A stretch of 64,000 nt of DNA from Streptomyces sp. YS415 (GTDB lineage Bacteria; Actinomycetota; Actinomycetes; Streptomycetales; Streptomycetaceae), in the NCBI RefSeq assembly GCF_023544665.1, contig NZ_JAMJFL010000003.1, forward strand, positions 186,001-250,000. The letters run 5' to 3'. The translations under genes were made by a program, and so were the position numbers. The first letter of the stretch is position 1; each line of letters opens with the position of its first letter. Of the stretch, positions 34,116 through 42,467 are shown piece by piece. The notes under the pieces were generated by a model that did not search any database, was not told where the DNA came from, and saw only the letters and a list, made by a program, of their open reading frames with translations.

Positions 34116-34874
34116 TCAGCCGATCGTCCCGCTGGGGCTCGGGTTCGGGTTGGGGGTCGGAGAGGCCGTGTTGACGTTGAGGTCCGGGCGGGGCTTGAGG
34201 ACCAGGACCGGGGAGCCGGGCTGGGGCGGGGGCGGGGTGAGCTGTTCGTCGGGGAGCTTCGGCGGGGAGGTCTGCTGGAAGTTGACCTGCTCGTAGTTGA
34301 CCAGGCCGGTCTTCTCCAGCACCGTGATGTGGTCCAGGACCGTGTCGTTGGTCAGGTCCGCGAGCTGCCGCACCAGCGTGTTCTGCGTGCTGGCCCGGAT
34401 GCTGGCGACGGCCGGGAAGATCCGGCCGTGGGCCACCCGCATGATGGTCACCGCGGTGGAGTCGAACTCCTTGCCCGTCTTGGAGTCCGCGGTCGCCACG
34501 AACTGCTGCTGCTGCGGGCTCGGCTGGTTCGGCAGTGTGATGCCGAGCTCGGGCGCGATCTTGCGGCACATCGCGTCGAGGCCCGAGTGGCCGACGAGCA
34601 GATGCTTGCCGACCTCCTTCATCGCCTCGTTGGTGCCGCGCTCCAGCGCCATCTCGCCGAGCGGGTACTCCCACAGTCCGGCCGCCCGCACCTTGACCAC
34701 GAAGTCCCGGTCCGCCTCGGTGAGCGGCCCCCATTGCGTGTTGGCGATGATGCGCGACGTGTCGGACGACGTGTTCTCCACCCCCAGCATCGCGGGGTAG
34801 GCGAGAGCGGAGAGGGTGAGCACCAGGGCGCCGCCGACGAAGACGGTTCCCGCCGTGCTGCGCGAGATGCGCAT
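34116..34874 (-). CDS. DUF4142 exported protein
   Basis: A 252-residue protein with a signal peptide (AGTVFVGGALVLTLSALAYPA) and a helical DUF4142 domain from about residue 45: TEADRDFVVKVRAAGLWEYPLGEMALERG and KEVGKHLLVGHSGLD. The C-terminus is a Pro-rich disordered tail ending in PTPNPNPSPSGTIG. ATG at 34874 has AGGAGG five bases upstream. DUF4142 resembles ferritin-like four-helix proteins, but iron ligands are not evident. It ends 33 bases from the convergent PucR gene. Confidence 0.83.
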   Translation of the reverse strand: MRISRSTAGTVFVGGALVLTLSALAYPAMLGVENTSSDTSRIIANTQWGPLTEADRDFVVKVRAAGLWEYPLGEMALERGTNEAMKEVGKHLLVGHSGLDAMCRKIAPELGITLPNQPSPQQQQFVATADSKTGKEFDSTAVTIMRVAHGRIFPAVASIRASTQNTLVRQLADLTNDTVLDHITVLEKTGLVNYEQVNFQQTSPPKLPDEQLTPPPPQPGSPVLVLKPRPDLNVNTASPTPNPNPSPSGTIG

Positions 34875-35046
34875 CGGACCTCCTGAGGCGAACGGCTCGG
34901 ACACCCGGAGATACGGGCGGGCAACCCGAAACAATCAGCGCTGCGGGTAAAAAGTCCCGCCACCGCGGGGTGTCCTCCGTCACACCCCCGCCGCTCCGGG
35001 GCCGTCGCGCTCCCCCGTGCGCCCCTTTCACCCCTTTCACGCATTG

Positions 35047-35076
35047 TTGTGAGGTGGGTCACATAGGGTCTAGGGT
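35047..35076 (+). promoter_or_regulatory. Possible promoter of the large SpoIIE phosphatase
   Basis: TTGTGA and TAGGGT are 18 bases apart, in a locally AT-richer stretch ending 18 bases upstream of the GTG start. The match to the vegetative consensus is moderate, and a transcript starting here would have a very short leader. Confidence 0.35.
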
Positions 35077-35093
35077 GAAATCGCCTGAGGGAA

Positions 35094-37790
35094 GTGAGCC
35101 ATTTGTCCGTCGCCTGGGACGACATCGGCGGACTCGTCGATGCCCATGAACGCTTCCTCGCCGGAGCCCGTGTCGACGCGGAGGTCCGGGACTCCGTGCT
35201 GGCGTCCTGGAAGCGGTGCAGGTCGGCGGGGCTCGAACCGGACCGGCTGGACATCCCCTACGACCCCGGCGTGGTCCTCGGCGAGCGGTTCCTGCGCGCC
35301 GCCGAACCCGTCCTCGGGCAGCTCGCCGCATCCCTCGGCGGACTCGGCACGACCATCGCCCTGTGCGACGGGCAAGGGCGGATCGTCCAGCGGCTCGGCG
35401 GCGGGCGGGCGCTGCTCGACCGGCTCGACGCGGTGAGCTTCGCCCCCGGCTTCGACGCCTCCGAACAGGCCGCGGGCACCAACGGCGTCGGCACCGCGCT
35501 GGTCGAGCGCGGGCCCGTCCAGGTCGTCGGCCGGGAGCACTTCGCCGACTGCCTGCAGCCCTTCGCCTGCGTCGGCGCCCCGGTCCGCGACCCGCTGAGC
35601 GGGCGGATCGAGGCCGTACTGGACCTGACCTGCCTGCGCGACGACAGCGACCCGATCATGCTCCGGCTGGTGCGCGAGGCCGCCCAGGCCATCGAGGGAC
35701 GGCTGCTGGAGCAGTCCACCCAGCGGGAGCGGGCGCTGCTCGCCGCCTACCGGCAGGCCGGCCCCGAGACGGGCCCGGAGTCCGACGGCACCGGGCTCGG
35801 CCGGATCGACCTGGCCGTTCTGCGGGAGAAGGCCGAGGCGCTGCTGGCCTCGCCGCACCGCATCCTCGACGAGGTGAACCTGACCGGCGGCCGGACCGCC
35901 ACCCTGATGCGCCGCAAGGTCGTGGGCGCGGCCGGGGAGACCGGCGTGGTCGTCGAGGCCCGCGTCCTGGGGCATCCGCGCCCGGTCGCCCTCACCCCGC
36001 CGACGCCCCCGCCGACGGCGGCCACGGCCCGCCTCACCGTCCCGGCCGACACCGGCGACGCGACCGGCGGACGGCTGGTGCTGGTCGGGGAGCCCGGGGT
36101 CGGGCGGCTGGCGCTCCTCGCGCGCCGACGGCTGGAGCTGCTGCACGAGGCCGGGGCGCGGATCGGCGCCACCCTCGACGTCACCCGCACCGCGGAGGAG
36201 CTGGCCGAGGTGGCCGTGCCCCGGTTCGCCGACTTCGCCGCCGTCGACCTGCCCGACGCCGTGCTGAACGGGGAGGAGCCCGCGCCGGTCGGCGCGGACG
36301 TCCCGCTGCGCCGGGTCGCCCTGCACAGCCGCAACGACGAGCCGCGGCTCTACCACGTCGGCGACGGCTTCGCGTACGTCGCCTCCACCCCGCAGGCCCG
36401 CAGCCTGGAGAGCGGGCGGGCGGTGCTGGAACCGGTGCTGTCCCGGGCGGGCGGCTGGTACGCACAGGACCCGGTACGGCTGGACCGGGTGCTCGCGGCC
36501 GGGACGCACTCCCTGATCACCGTCCCGCTGCGGGCCCGCGGCGCCACCCTCGGCGTGGTCAGCTTCTACCGCTGCGCCAACCCCGCCCCCTTCGAGGACG
36601 ACGACCTCTCCCTCGCCCAGGAGCTGGGCGGACGGGCCGCCATGTGCATAGACAACGCCCGCCGCTTCACCCGCGAGCACAACACCGCGCTCGCGCTCCA
36701 GCGCAGCCTGCTGCCCAAGGGGCGGCCCGAGCAGAGCGCCGTCGAGGTCGCCTACCGGTACCTGCCCGCGCACGCCGACGTGGGCGGCGACTGGTTCGAC
36801 GTCATCCCGCTCTCCGGCGCGCGGGTGGCACTGGTCGTCGGCGACGTCGTGGGGCACGGGCTGCACGCCGCCGCCACGATGGGCCGGCTGCGCACCGCCG
36901 TGCACAACTTCTGCTCCCTCGACCTGCCCCCCGACGATCTCCTCACCCACCTCGACGACCTGGTCGGACGGCTCGACCGGGGCGAGGGCTGGGCGGTGGA
37001 GAGCGCCCCTCCGGAGACCTGCGGCATCGGCGCCACCTGCCTGGTCGCGGTCTACGATCCGGTGTCCCGGCGCTGCACCCTCACCCGCGCCGGGCACCCC
37101 CTGCCCGCGGTCGTCCGTCCCGACGGCTCGGTGGACTTCGTCGACCTGCCGTCCGGACCGCCGCTCGGACTGGGCGGGATGCCCTTCGAGACCGCCGAGC
37201 TGGAACTCGCCGAGGGCAGCCAGCTGGTGCTCTACACCGACGGTCTGGTCGAGGACCGCCACCGGGACATCGACGCCGGCCTGGACCGGCTCCGTGCCGT
37301 CCTCAGGTGCGCCGGACGTTCTCCCGAGGACACCTGCGAGGCGGTCCTGGACGCGATGCTCCCGGCCCGGCCGAGCGACGACGTGGCCCTGCTGGTCGCC
37401 CGCACCCATGTCCTCGGGCCCGACCGGGTCGCCCAGTGGGAGCTGCCGAGCGACCCCGCGGTCGTCTCCCGGTCCCGCGCCGCGGTCACCGAACAGCTCG
37501 CCGCCTGGGGCCTGGACGAGCTCGCCTTCACCACCGAACTCGTCGCCAGCGAACTGGTCACCAACGCCATCCGCCACGCCACCGGCCCCGTCCAGCTCCG
37601 CCTCCTCCGCGACCGCGCCCTGATCTGCGAGGTCTCCGACGGCAGCGGTACCTCGCCGCGGCTGCGCCGGGCGCGCAGCGAGGACGAGGGCGGTCGCGGG
37701 CTCTTCCTGGTGGCCCAGCTCACCGAGCGCTGGGGCACGCGCTACACCCCGCACGGGAAGGTCATCTGGACCGAGCAGCTCCTGCCCTGA
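35094..37790 (+). CDS. Multidomain GAF-GAF-SpoIIE phosphatase-HATPase regulator
   Basis: An 898-residue cytoplasmic signalling protein. The first 210 residues resemble the sensory GAF region of AcoR/DhaR activators (RDSVLASWKRCRSAGLEPDR, FDASEQAAGTNGVGTAL, PVRDPLSGRIEAVLDLTC). A second GAF lies at about 335-510. A SpoIIE phosphatase at 545-770 keeps its metal sites (VGGDWFDV, VVGDVVGHG, LYTDGLVEDR, SDDVALL). A C-terminal anti-sigma-type ATPase (ELVASELVTNAIRHA, RGLFLVAQL) ends the chain. Phosphatase and kinase-like domains in one chain suggest partner-switching control of a sigma factor. A TTG at 35103 is an alternative start. Confidence 0.88.
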   Translation: MSHLSVAWDDIGGLVDAHERFLAGARVDAEVRDSVLASWKRCRSAGLEPDRLDIPYDPGVVLGERFLRAAEPVLGQLAASLGGLGTTIALCDGQGRIVQRLGGGRALLDRLDAVSFAPGFDASEQAAGTNGVGTALVERGPVQVVGREHFADCLQPFACVGAPVRDPLSGRIEAVLDLTCLRDDSDPIMLRLVREAAQAIEGRLLEQSTQRERALLAAYRQAGPETGPESDGTGLGRIDLAVLREKAEALLASPHRILDEVNLTGGRTATLMRRKVVGAAGETGVVVEARVLGHPRPVALTPPTPPPTAATARLTVPADTGDATGGRLVLVGEPGVGRLALLARRRLELLHEAGARIGATLDVTRTAEELAEVAVPRFADFAAVDLPDAVLNGEEPAPVGADVPLRRVALHSRNDEPRLYHVGDGFAYVASTPQARSLESGRAVLEPVLSRAGGWYAQDPVRLDRVLAAGTHSLITVPLRARGATLGVVSFYRCANPAPFEDDDLSLAQELGGRAAMCIDNARRFTREHNTALALQRSLLPKGRPEQSAVEVAYRYLPAHADVGGDWFDVIPLSGARVALVVGDVVGHGLHAAATMGRLRTAVHNFCSLDLPPDDLLTHLDDLVGRLDRGEGWAVESAPPETCGIGATCLVAVYDPVSRRCTLTRAGHPLPAVVRPDGSVDFVDLPSGPPLGLGGMPFETAELELAEGSQLVLYTDGLVEDRHRDIDAGLDRLRAVLRCAGRSPEDTCEAVLDAMLPARPSDDVALLVARTHVLGPDRVAQWELPSDPAVVSRSRAAVTEQLAAWGLDELAFTTELVASELVTNAIRHATGPVQLRLLRDRALICEVSDGSGTSPRLRRARSEDEGGRGLFLVAQLTERWGTRYTPHGKVIWTEQLLP

Positions 37791-37805
37791 CCGGGAGCGG
37801 TTCCG

Positions 37806-39134
37806 TCACCAGCCCGTCCACAGCAGGTGGTTGACGAGCAGGGCGAGGGCGGCCTGGGCGGTGAGCCAGGCACGGGGAGCGGTGAGGTACGCGCACGACG
37901 GCAGCAGCCACAGGGCGAACGGCAGCCAGATGCGTTCCGTCTCCGCCTTGCTCATCCCCGACAGGTCGGCGACGAGCATCGCGAGCAGCGCGGCGCCCAC
38001 CAGCACCGCGAGCCGGACCTCCGCCGCGCCCGGCCGCCGCAGCAGCACCACACCGGTCCGCGGCAGCCCCGCCGCCGTCGCGAGGCCCACCACCAGGACC
38101 TGGCAGGCGAGGTTGGCCCACACCCAGTAGGCCCCCGGCCGGGTGCCGCCGGCGCCCTGGTGGTAGCGGGTGACCAGCAGGTCGTACGCCTCCCACCAGT
38201 GGAAGCCCAGCGCGGTGAACACCGCCGGGACCACCAGGAAACCGGCCCCCGCGAACAGCAGCGGCCGTACGCGTGCCGAGCCCAGGAACAGCACGGCCGC
38301 CGCGATCACGACGTACAGGGTCAGGCCGTACGACAGGTACACCGTCAGGCCGAACAGGAGGCCGGAGGCGAGGCCCGTCCAGAGCGGGCGGCGGCCCGTC
38401 ACCGCCAGCGCCAGCAGCGCCACCGCCCAGGCGGCCACGGCCGCGAAGTACCCGTCGGCGGACGTGCCGAGCCACACCGCGCCCGGCGCCAGGACGAGGA
38501 ACGGCGCGGCACGGCGGGCGAGTCGCTCGGCGGCCAGGGCGCGCACGGTGACGAGGATCGCGAGCGCGGCCGTGGCGCCGACGACGATGCACCACACGCC
38601 CGCCCAGGCGCCGCCGCCGAGCCCGATCCGGTCCAGGTACACGAAGGTGAGCGGGGCCGCCGGGGGGTGGCCCGCGACGTGCGCGGGCCAGTGGTCGGGC
38701 GAGCCGAGCAGGATGTGGTCGGTGAACCCCCGCAGGGCGGCCGGGATGTCGTCGAAGCGGTCGATGACCTGGAGGTACTCGTACCGGGTCGTCAGGCGGC
38801 GGGCGATGCCGCGGTGCCAGCCGTCGACCAGCGCCAGCGAGAACGTCCAGGCCGTGCCCGCGCCCCACACGGCGAGCAGCAGCCCGCGCCAGGGCAGCCG
38901 GGCGGCCAGCGGCGGGCCGTACGCCACCACCGCGACCGCGACGACGAGCGCCGCCGCGGTGCCGGGCCCCGCGTGCGGGCCCCAGTCGGCCAGCAGCGGC
39001 GGCCAGTTGACGAAGAGAGTGCCGTCACGGTGCTCGACGGCGGTGCCGACGAGGGCGGCGGCCGCGAAGAGCAGCGCGGCGGCCGCGGCGGCGTACAGGT
39101 CGCGGCGAAGGTCGCGGGAGGGAAGGCGGGTCAC
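37806..39134 (-). CDS. Integral membrane protein, probable GT-C-type glycosyltransferase
   Basis: A 442-residue membrane protein with about 11 hydrophobic segments. The first periplasmic-side loop contains GWHRGIARRLTTRYEYLQVI and later GSPDHWPAHVAGHPPAAPL, whose acidic and histidine residues suit the catalytic loop of GT-C polyprenyl-phosphate-sugar transferases. C-terminal spans carry ADLSGMSKAETERIWLPF, a motif seen in actinobacterial mannosyltransferase-like proteins. Activity is inferred from topology only. It ends 15 bases from the convergent SpoIIE gene and is divergent from the oxidoreductase gene. Confidence 0.75.
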   Translation of the reverse strand: MTRLPSRDLRRDLYAAAAAALLFAAAALVGTAVEHRDGTLFVNWPPLLADWGPHAGPGTAAALVVAVAVVAYGPPLAARLPWRGLLLAVWGAGTAWTFSLALVDGWHRGIARRLTTRYEYLQVIDRFDDIPAALRGFTDHILLGSPDHWPAHVAGHPPAAPLTFVYLDRIGLGGGAWAGVWCIVVGATAALAILVTVRALAAERLARRAAPFLVLAPGAVWLGTSADGYFAAVAAWAVALLALAVTGRRPLWTGLASGLLFGLTVYLSYGLTLYVVIAAAVLFLGSARVRPLLFAGAGFLVVPAVFTALGFHWWEAYDLLVTRYHQGAGGTRPGAYWVWANLACQVLVVGLATAAGLPRTGVVLLRRPGAAEVRLAVLVGAALLAMLVADLSGMSKAETERIWLPFALWLLPSCAYLTAPRAWLTAQAALALLVNHLLWTGW

Positions 39135-39248
39135 GTCCGCACGCTAGGGCGGCGGGGCCTGGACCGGACGGCTGACAGGCGCGGACGTCAGAGATTCGTC
39201 ATGGTTCGTGAACGCTTCGCGGCACTGCTCCCGGCCTACGGTCGGGAC

Positions 39249-40466
39249 ATGAAACGGTCTCCTTTCGCACCGGGCTTCTGGCGCAGTCCGCTGCGCGGCC
39301 CCTGGCTCACCTCGGTGCTGGGCGTGGTGCTGCTCGGCGGCATCACGGTGCTGTTCGTGACGGGACTGGTGTCGTACGCGGCCTACAACCCCGATCTGTC
39401 GCCGGTGAACGACAAGACCCCGGACAAGGGGATCCTCGGCTTCTACCTCTTCGCCTGGCCGACCGACCCGCACTGGCTGTACCGGCTCGACCAGGGCGTC
39501 CACGTCACCCTCGGCATCACCCTGATCCCGGTGCTGCTGGCCAAGCTGTGGTCGGTCGTACCGCGGCTGTTCACCCTGCCGCCCGTCCGCTCCCTGGCCC
39601 ACGCCCTGGAGCGGATCTCGCTGCTGCTCCTGGTCGGCGGCGCGCTGTTCGAGTTCGTGACCGGAGTGCTCAACGTCCAGCTGGACTACCTCTTCCCGGG
39701 CTCCTTCTACCCGCTGCACTTCTACGGGGCGTGGGTGTTCTTCGCAGCGTTCCTCGCGCACCTCGCCCTCAAGCTGCCGCTCGCGCTGCGCAACCTGCGG
39801 CAGCTGCGCGAGGAGCGCGACGACCTCGTCCCGAGCGATCCGGCCGAGCCGACCGTCTCCCGGCGCGGTGCGCTGTGGTTCGTCGGAGGCGGATCGCTGC
39901 TGCTGTTCGCCACCACCGCCGGGCAGAACTCCGACGCACTGCGCTGGACGGCCCTGCTCGCCCCGCACGGGCCCGGCGACCCGGGCGAGGGCCCCAACGG
40001 CTTCCAGATCAACAAGACGGCGGCATACGCCGGGATCCGCCCCGCGGACACGGCCGACGACGCCTGGCGCCTGGTCGTCACCGGCCGCACCGGAACCGTC
40101 CGGCTCAGCCGCGCCGATCTGCTGCGGCTCCCCGCGCACAGCGCCGCGCTGCCCATCGCCTGCGTCGAGGGCTGGTCGACCTCCGACCAGTCGTGGCGCG
40201 GCGTACGGCTGCGGGATCTGGCCGCGCTCGTCGGTTACGACGATCCGCCGGACGTCCTCGTGGAGTCGCTGCAGCAACGCGGCGCGTTCCGCCGGGCCGC
40301 CCTGCGCGCCAACCAGGTCGCCGACCCGCGTTCCCTGCTCGCCCTGTTCGTCAACGGCGAGGAACTGTCCCCCGACCACGGCCGGCCGGCCCGGGTCATC
40401 GTGCCCGCGGCGCCCGGGGTGCTCAACACCAAGTGGGTGGCCCGGATGACGTTCGGAGACCTGTGA
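39249..40466 (+). CDS. Membrane-bound molybdopterin-dependent oxidoreductase (sulfite-oxidase fold)
   Basis: A 405-residue protein. Residues 1-190 form four or five transmembrane segments with histidines in LDQGVHVTLGITL, FYPLHFYGAW and AAFLAHLALKL that could hold a b-type haem. Residues about 235-405 form a sulfite-oxidase/YedY-like domain, with the molybdenum-ligating cysteine in PIACVEGWSTSDQSWRGVRL and DPRSLLALFVNGEELSPDHG. Known relatives reduce oxidised methionine or oxidise sulfite. ATG at 39249 is favoured; one at 39201 would add 16 residues. The next gene overlaps its stop. Confidence 0.85.
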   Translation: MKRSPFAPGFWRSPLRGPWLTSVLGVVLLGGITVLFVTGLVSYAAYNPDLSPVNDKTPDKGILGFYLFAWPTDPHWLYRLDQGVHVTLGITLIPVLLAKLWSVVPRLFTLPPVRSLAHALERISLLLLVGGALFEFVTGVLNVQLDYLFPGSFYPLHFYGAWVFFAAFLAHLALKLPLALRNLRQLREERDDLVPSDPAEPTVSRRGALWFVGGGSLLLFATTAGQNSDALRWTALLAPHGPGDPGEGPNGFQINKTAAYAGIRPADTADDAWRLVVTGRTGTVRLSRADLLRLPAHSAALPIACVEGWSTSDQSWRGVRLRDLAALVGYDDPPDVLVESLQQRGAFRRAALRANQVADPRSLLALFVNGEELSPDHGRPARVIVPAAPGVLNTKWVARMTFGDL

Positions 40467-40909
40467 TGCGACCGCGGCTTCCCCTCGGCAGCCCGCTGCA
40501 GATCCTGCTGCTCGTCTGCTCGTTCGCGCTCGCCGGATACGCGGGCGTGCGGCTGCTGGAGGGTGATTGGTTCCGGATCGCGTTGTGGTTCGCGGGCGCG
40601 GCCGTGCTGCACGACCTGGTCCTGCTGCCGCTGTACGCGGTGGCGGACCGGGCGCTCGGGGCGGCGGCCGGACGGTACGTGATGTACGTCCGGGTGCCCG
40701 CCGCGTTCTCCGCGCTGCTGCTGCTCGTGTGGTTCCCGCTGATCACCGGCCGGGTGGAGGAGCGCTACCGCTCGGCCACCGGACTCTCCCCGGACGGTTT
40801 CCTGGCGCGCTGGCTGCTCATCACGGCCGTGCTGTTCGGCGCCTCGGCGGCGCTGTGCGCGCTGCGGGTGCGCAGGGCGGCGAAGGAGCGGCCGCCGGCG
40901 GTCCACTGA
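40466..40909 (+). CDS. Small integral membrane protein coupled to the molybdo-oxidoreductase
   Basis: A 147-residue protein with four predicted transmembrane segments (ILLLVCSFALAGYAGVRLL; FAGAAVLHDLVLLPLYAVA; VPAAFSALLLLVWFPLI; LLITAVLFGASAALCALRV). ATG overlaps the oxidoreductase stop as TGATG. It may be an electron-transfer or assembly partner of that enzyme; this is inference. Its last 145 bases overlap the end of the convergent methyltransferase gene, an unusually long convergent overlap. Confidence 0.75.
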   Translation: MRPRLPLGSPLQILLLVCSFALAGYAGVRLLEGDWFRIALWFAGAAVLHDLVLLPLYAVADRALGAAAGRYVMYVRVPAAFSALLLLVWFPLITGRVEERYRSATGLSPDGFLARWLLITAVLFGASAALCALRVRRAAKERPPAVH

Positions 40910-41526
40910 GCGACGGCACGCCATCCGGCGCGGGTGGCGTGCCGCAGCAGGGCGGCGGTGCCGATGCGGGCCCAGGGGAAGGGGGTGCCCTCGGTGCCGT
41001 GGGCGTCGGTGACGTGGACCAGGACGCGCTCGTCGAGGTCGGGTACGGGAACGGTCTCCGCGATCAACAGGCCTCCTGCGCGCAGGAGTCGGGCCGTCCG
41101 GGCGAGGAGCGTGCGGGGGTCGCCGCCGATGCCGACGTTGCCGTCGATGAGCAGGGCGGTGCCCCAGCGGCCCTCACCGGGAAGCGGGTCGAAGACCGAG
41201 CGGTGCAGGGCGGGAGCGCCCAGCTGACGGGTGCGGGCGACGGCGGCTGCACTGACGTCGATGCCGAGGGCGGGGCGGCCCTGCTCGCCCAGGGCGGCCA
41301 CCAGCCTGCCCGGGCCGCAGCCGACGTCCAGGACCGGGCCTTCGCAGCGCCGGAGCACGTCCAGGTCGGCGGCGTCGGCCCGCGCGCACCAGCGTTCTAT
41401 GTCCAGCGGGAGCAGCCGGCCGTCGGACCGGCGCAGGAAGAGCGGGCCCCGGCCGGTGCGCAGGGCGCGGGTGTAGGGGTCGGCCGACCAGGTACGGGCG
41501 GGTGCGGTGCGGGCGAAGGAGGTCAT
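40765..41526 (-). CDS. Class I SAM-dependent methyltransferase
   Basis: A 253-residue methyltransferase. The SAM motif GPVLDVGCGPGRLVAALGEQG lies near residue 64 and is followed by LGIDVSAAAVARTR. The N-terminus ARTWSADPYTRALRTGRGPLF and the terminal part WRAVAQWTAGGRSFAALR fit a family found with DUF2064 and GT2 genes. After SFAALRTR, about 32 residues overlap the convergent membrane-protein gene and look non-conserved, so the natural stop may have been lost. ATG overlaps the stop of the transferase gene upstream (ATGA). It is the last gene of a four-gene operon. Confidence 0.8.
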   Translation of the reverse strand: MTSFARTAPARTWSADPYTRALRTGRGPLFLRRSDGRLLPLDIERWCARADAADLDVLRRCEGPVLDVGCGPGRLVAALGEQGRPALGIDVSAAAVARTRQLGAPALHRSVFDPLPGEGRWGTALLIDGNVGIGGDPRTLLARTARLLRAGGLLIAETVPVPDLDERVLVHVTDAHGTEGTPFPWARIGTAALLRHATRAGWRAVAQWTAGGRSFAALRTRSAHSAAEAPNSTAVMSSQRARKPSGESPVAER

Positions 41527-42134
41527 GGGCGGCCCACCGCCGTGAACTCCTCCAGCAGGGCCGCGAACCGTCCCCCGGGCGCGGCCCGCGCGACCAGCCG
41601 CGCGTCGGCCGCCGTGTCCACGTCCCGCAGCACCGGCAGCTCCCGCACGCGCAGCCCCGCCAGCCGGGCCCGCTGTTCCGCGCCCGTGTGCGGCACAGAC
41701 ATCGGGACGCCCCGGAGCAGGGCCGGGTCCGGGTCCGCGAGACCCAGGGCCCAGAAGCCACCGTCCTCCGCGGGACCGAAGAAGGCGTCGCAGGCGGTGA
41801 AGTCCACCGTCAGGAGGTCCGGTGTCACCTGGGGGGTGTCCATGCCGATCAGGAGCGCCGGGCCCGTGCAGGCACCGAAAGCCGCGGCCAGCCGCTCGTC
41901 CAGGCCGCCGCCGACCTGCGGGACGACCTCGATGCCGGGCGGCAGCCAGCGGCCCGGCGCTCCGTCCAGGACCAGCACGCGGCGCCGGGCGGGCGTGGCG
42001 GCCACCACCTCCAGCGTGTCCGCCAGCGCCGCCTCCGCCAGGGCCGCCGCCTCCTCGGCGGTGAAGGGAGGCGTCAGCCGGGTCTTCACCCGGCCCGGCC
42101 TGGGCTCCTTGGCGATGACGAGCAGCGTGGTCAT
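41523..42134 (-). CDS. DUF2064 / TIGR04282-family glycosyl- or nucleotidyl-transferase
   Basis: A 203-residue CofC/CobY-like transferase. The N-terminal LLVIAKEPRPGRVKTRLTPP is the TIGR04282 signature, and ALLIGMDTPQVTPDLL near residue 93 holds the metal-binding aspartate; EDGGFWALGLADPD follows. Family members accompany GT2 enzymes in sugar-decoration loci, including arsenosugar-type clusters, though no radical SAM gene is seen here. Its ATG overlaps the stop of the small repeat-derived gene upstream, and its own stop overlaps the methyltransferase start. Confidence 0.85.
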   Translation of the reverse strand: MTTLLVIAKEPRPGRVKTRLTPPFTAEEAAALAEAALADTLEVVAATPARRRVLVLDGAPGRWLPPGIEVVPQVGGGLDERLAAAFGACTGPALLIGMDTPQVTPDLLTVDFTACDAFFGPAEDGGFWALGLADPDPALLRGVPMSVPHTGAEQRARLAGLRVRELPVLRDVDTAADARLVARAAPGGRFAALLEEFTAVGRP

Positions 42135-42467
42135 GCGTGGGCCTCCCGCTCCGCCGGGATCCGGCTCATGTCCGGCAGGGCCTGCCGGGTGCCGTCGGAT
42201 GCCTGCTCGCCGGTGACAGAGGGCGCCGGGTTCGTGGTCCGCGGCGCCGACGCCCCGCTCCCGTCCCGCGGCGCCGTCACCCCGCTCATGCTCCGCTCCG
42301 TCGGCGCTCGGCGCATGTCCCGCACCGCCTGCCACGTCCCGTCGGCGGCCTCCTTCTCCGGGGTGCGACGGGGTGTCCCGGTGATGGCCGGCGGCGTGGT
42401 CATGCGGGGGCCTCCCGGTCCGACAGGACCCGGCTCATGTCCCGCACCGCCTGCCACGTGCCGCGCC
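42124..42467. repeat. Three imperfect copies of a gene-junction sequence
   Basis: Copy one, 42124-42200, and copy three, 42391-42467, align without gaps at roughly four in five bases and each contains the end of one gene plus the start of the next. Copy two, 42285-42350, is shorter and shares an exact 24-base core with copy three (42314-42337 and 42436-42459). The layout indicates tandem duplication of the GT2/DUF2064 junction. Confidence 0.75.
42131..42403 (-). CDS. Small protein derived from a duplicated gene junction
   Basis: A 90-residue hydrophilic protein. It begins MTTPPAITGTP, resembling the start of the DUF2064 protein (MTTLLVIAKEP). It contains two copies of the C-terminal motif of the GT2 protein: ADGTWQAVRDMRRAPTERS and SDGTRQALPDMSRIPAEREA, against GTWQAVRDMSRVLSDREA in GT2. 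ATGA overlaps join it to the genes on both sides, so it is translated in the operon if the coupling works. It has no recognisable domain. It is probably a by-product of duplication that was kept as a coupled ORF. Confidence 0.55.
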   Translation of the reverse strand: MTTPPAITGTPRRTPEKEAADGTWQAVRDMRRAPTERSMSGVTAPRDGSGASAPRTTNPAPSVTGEQASDGTRQALPDMSRIPAEREAHA

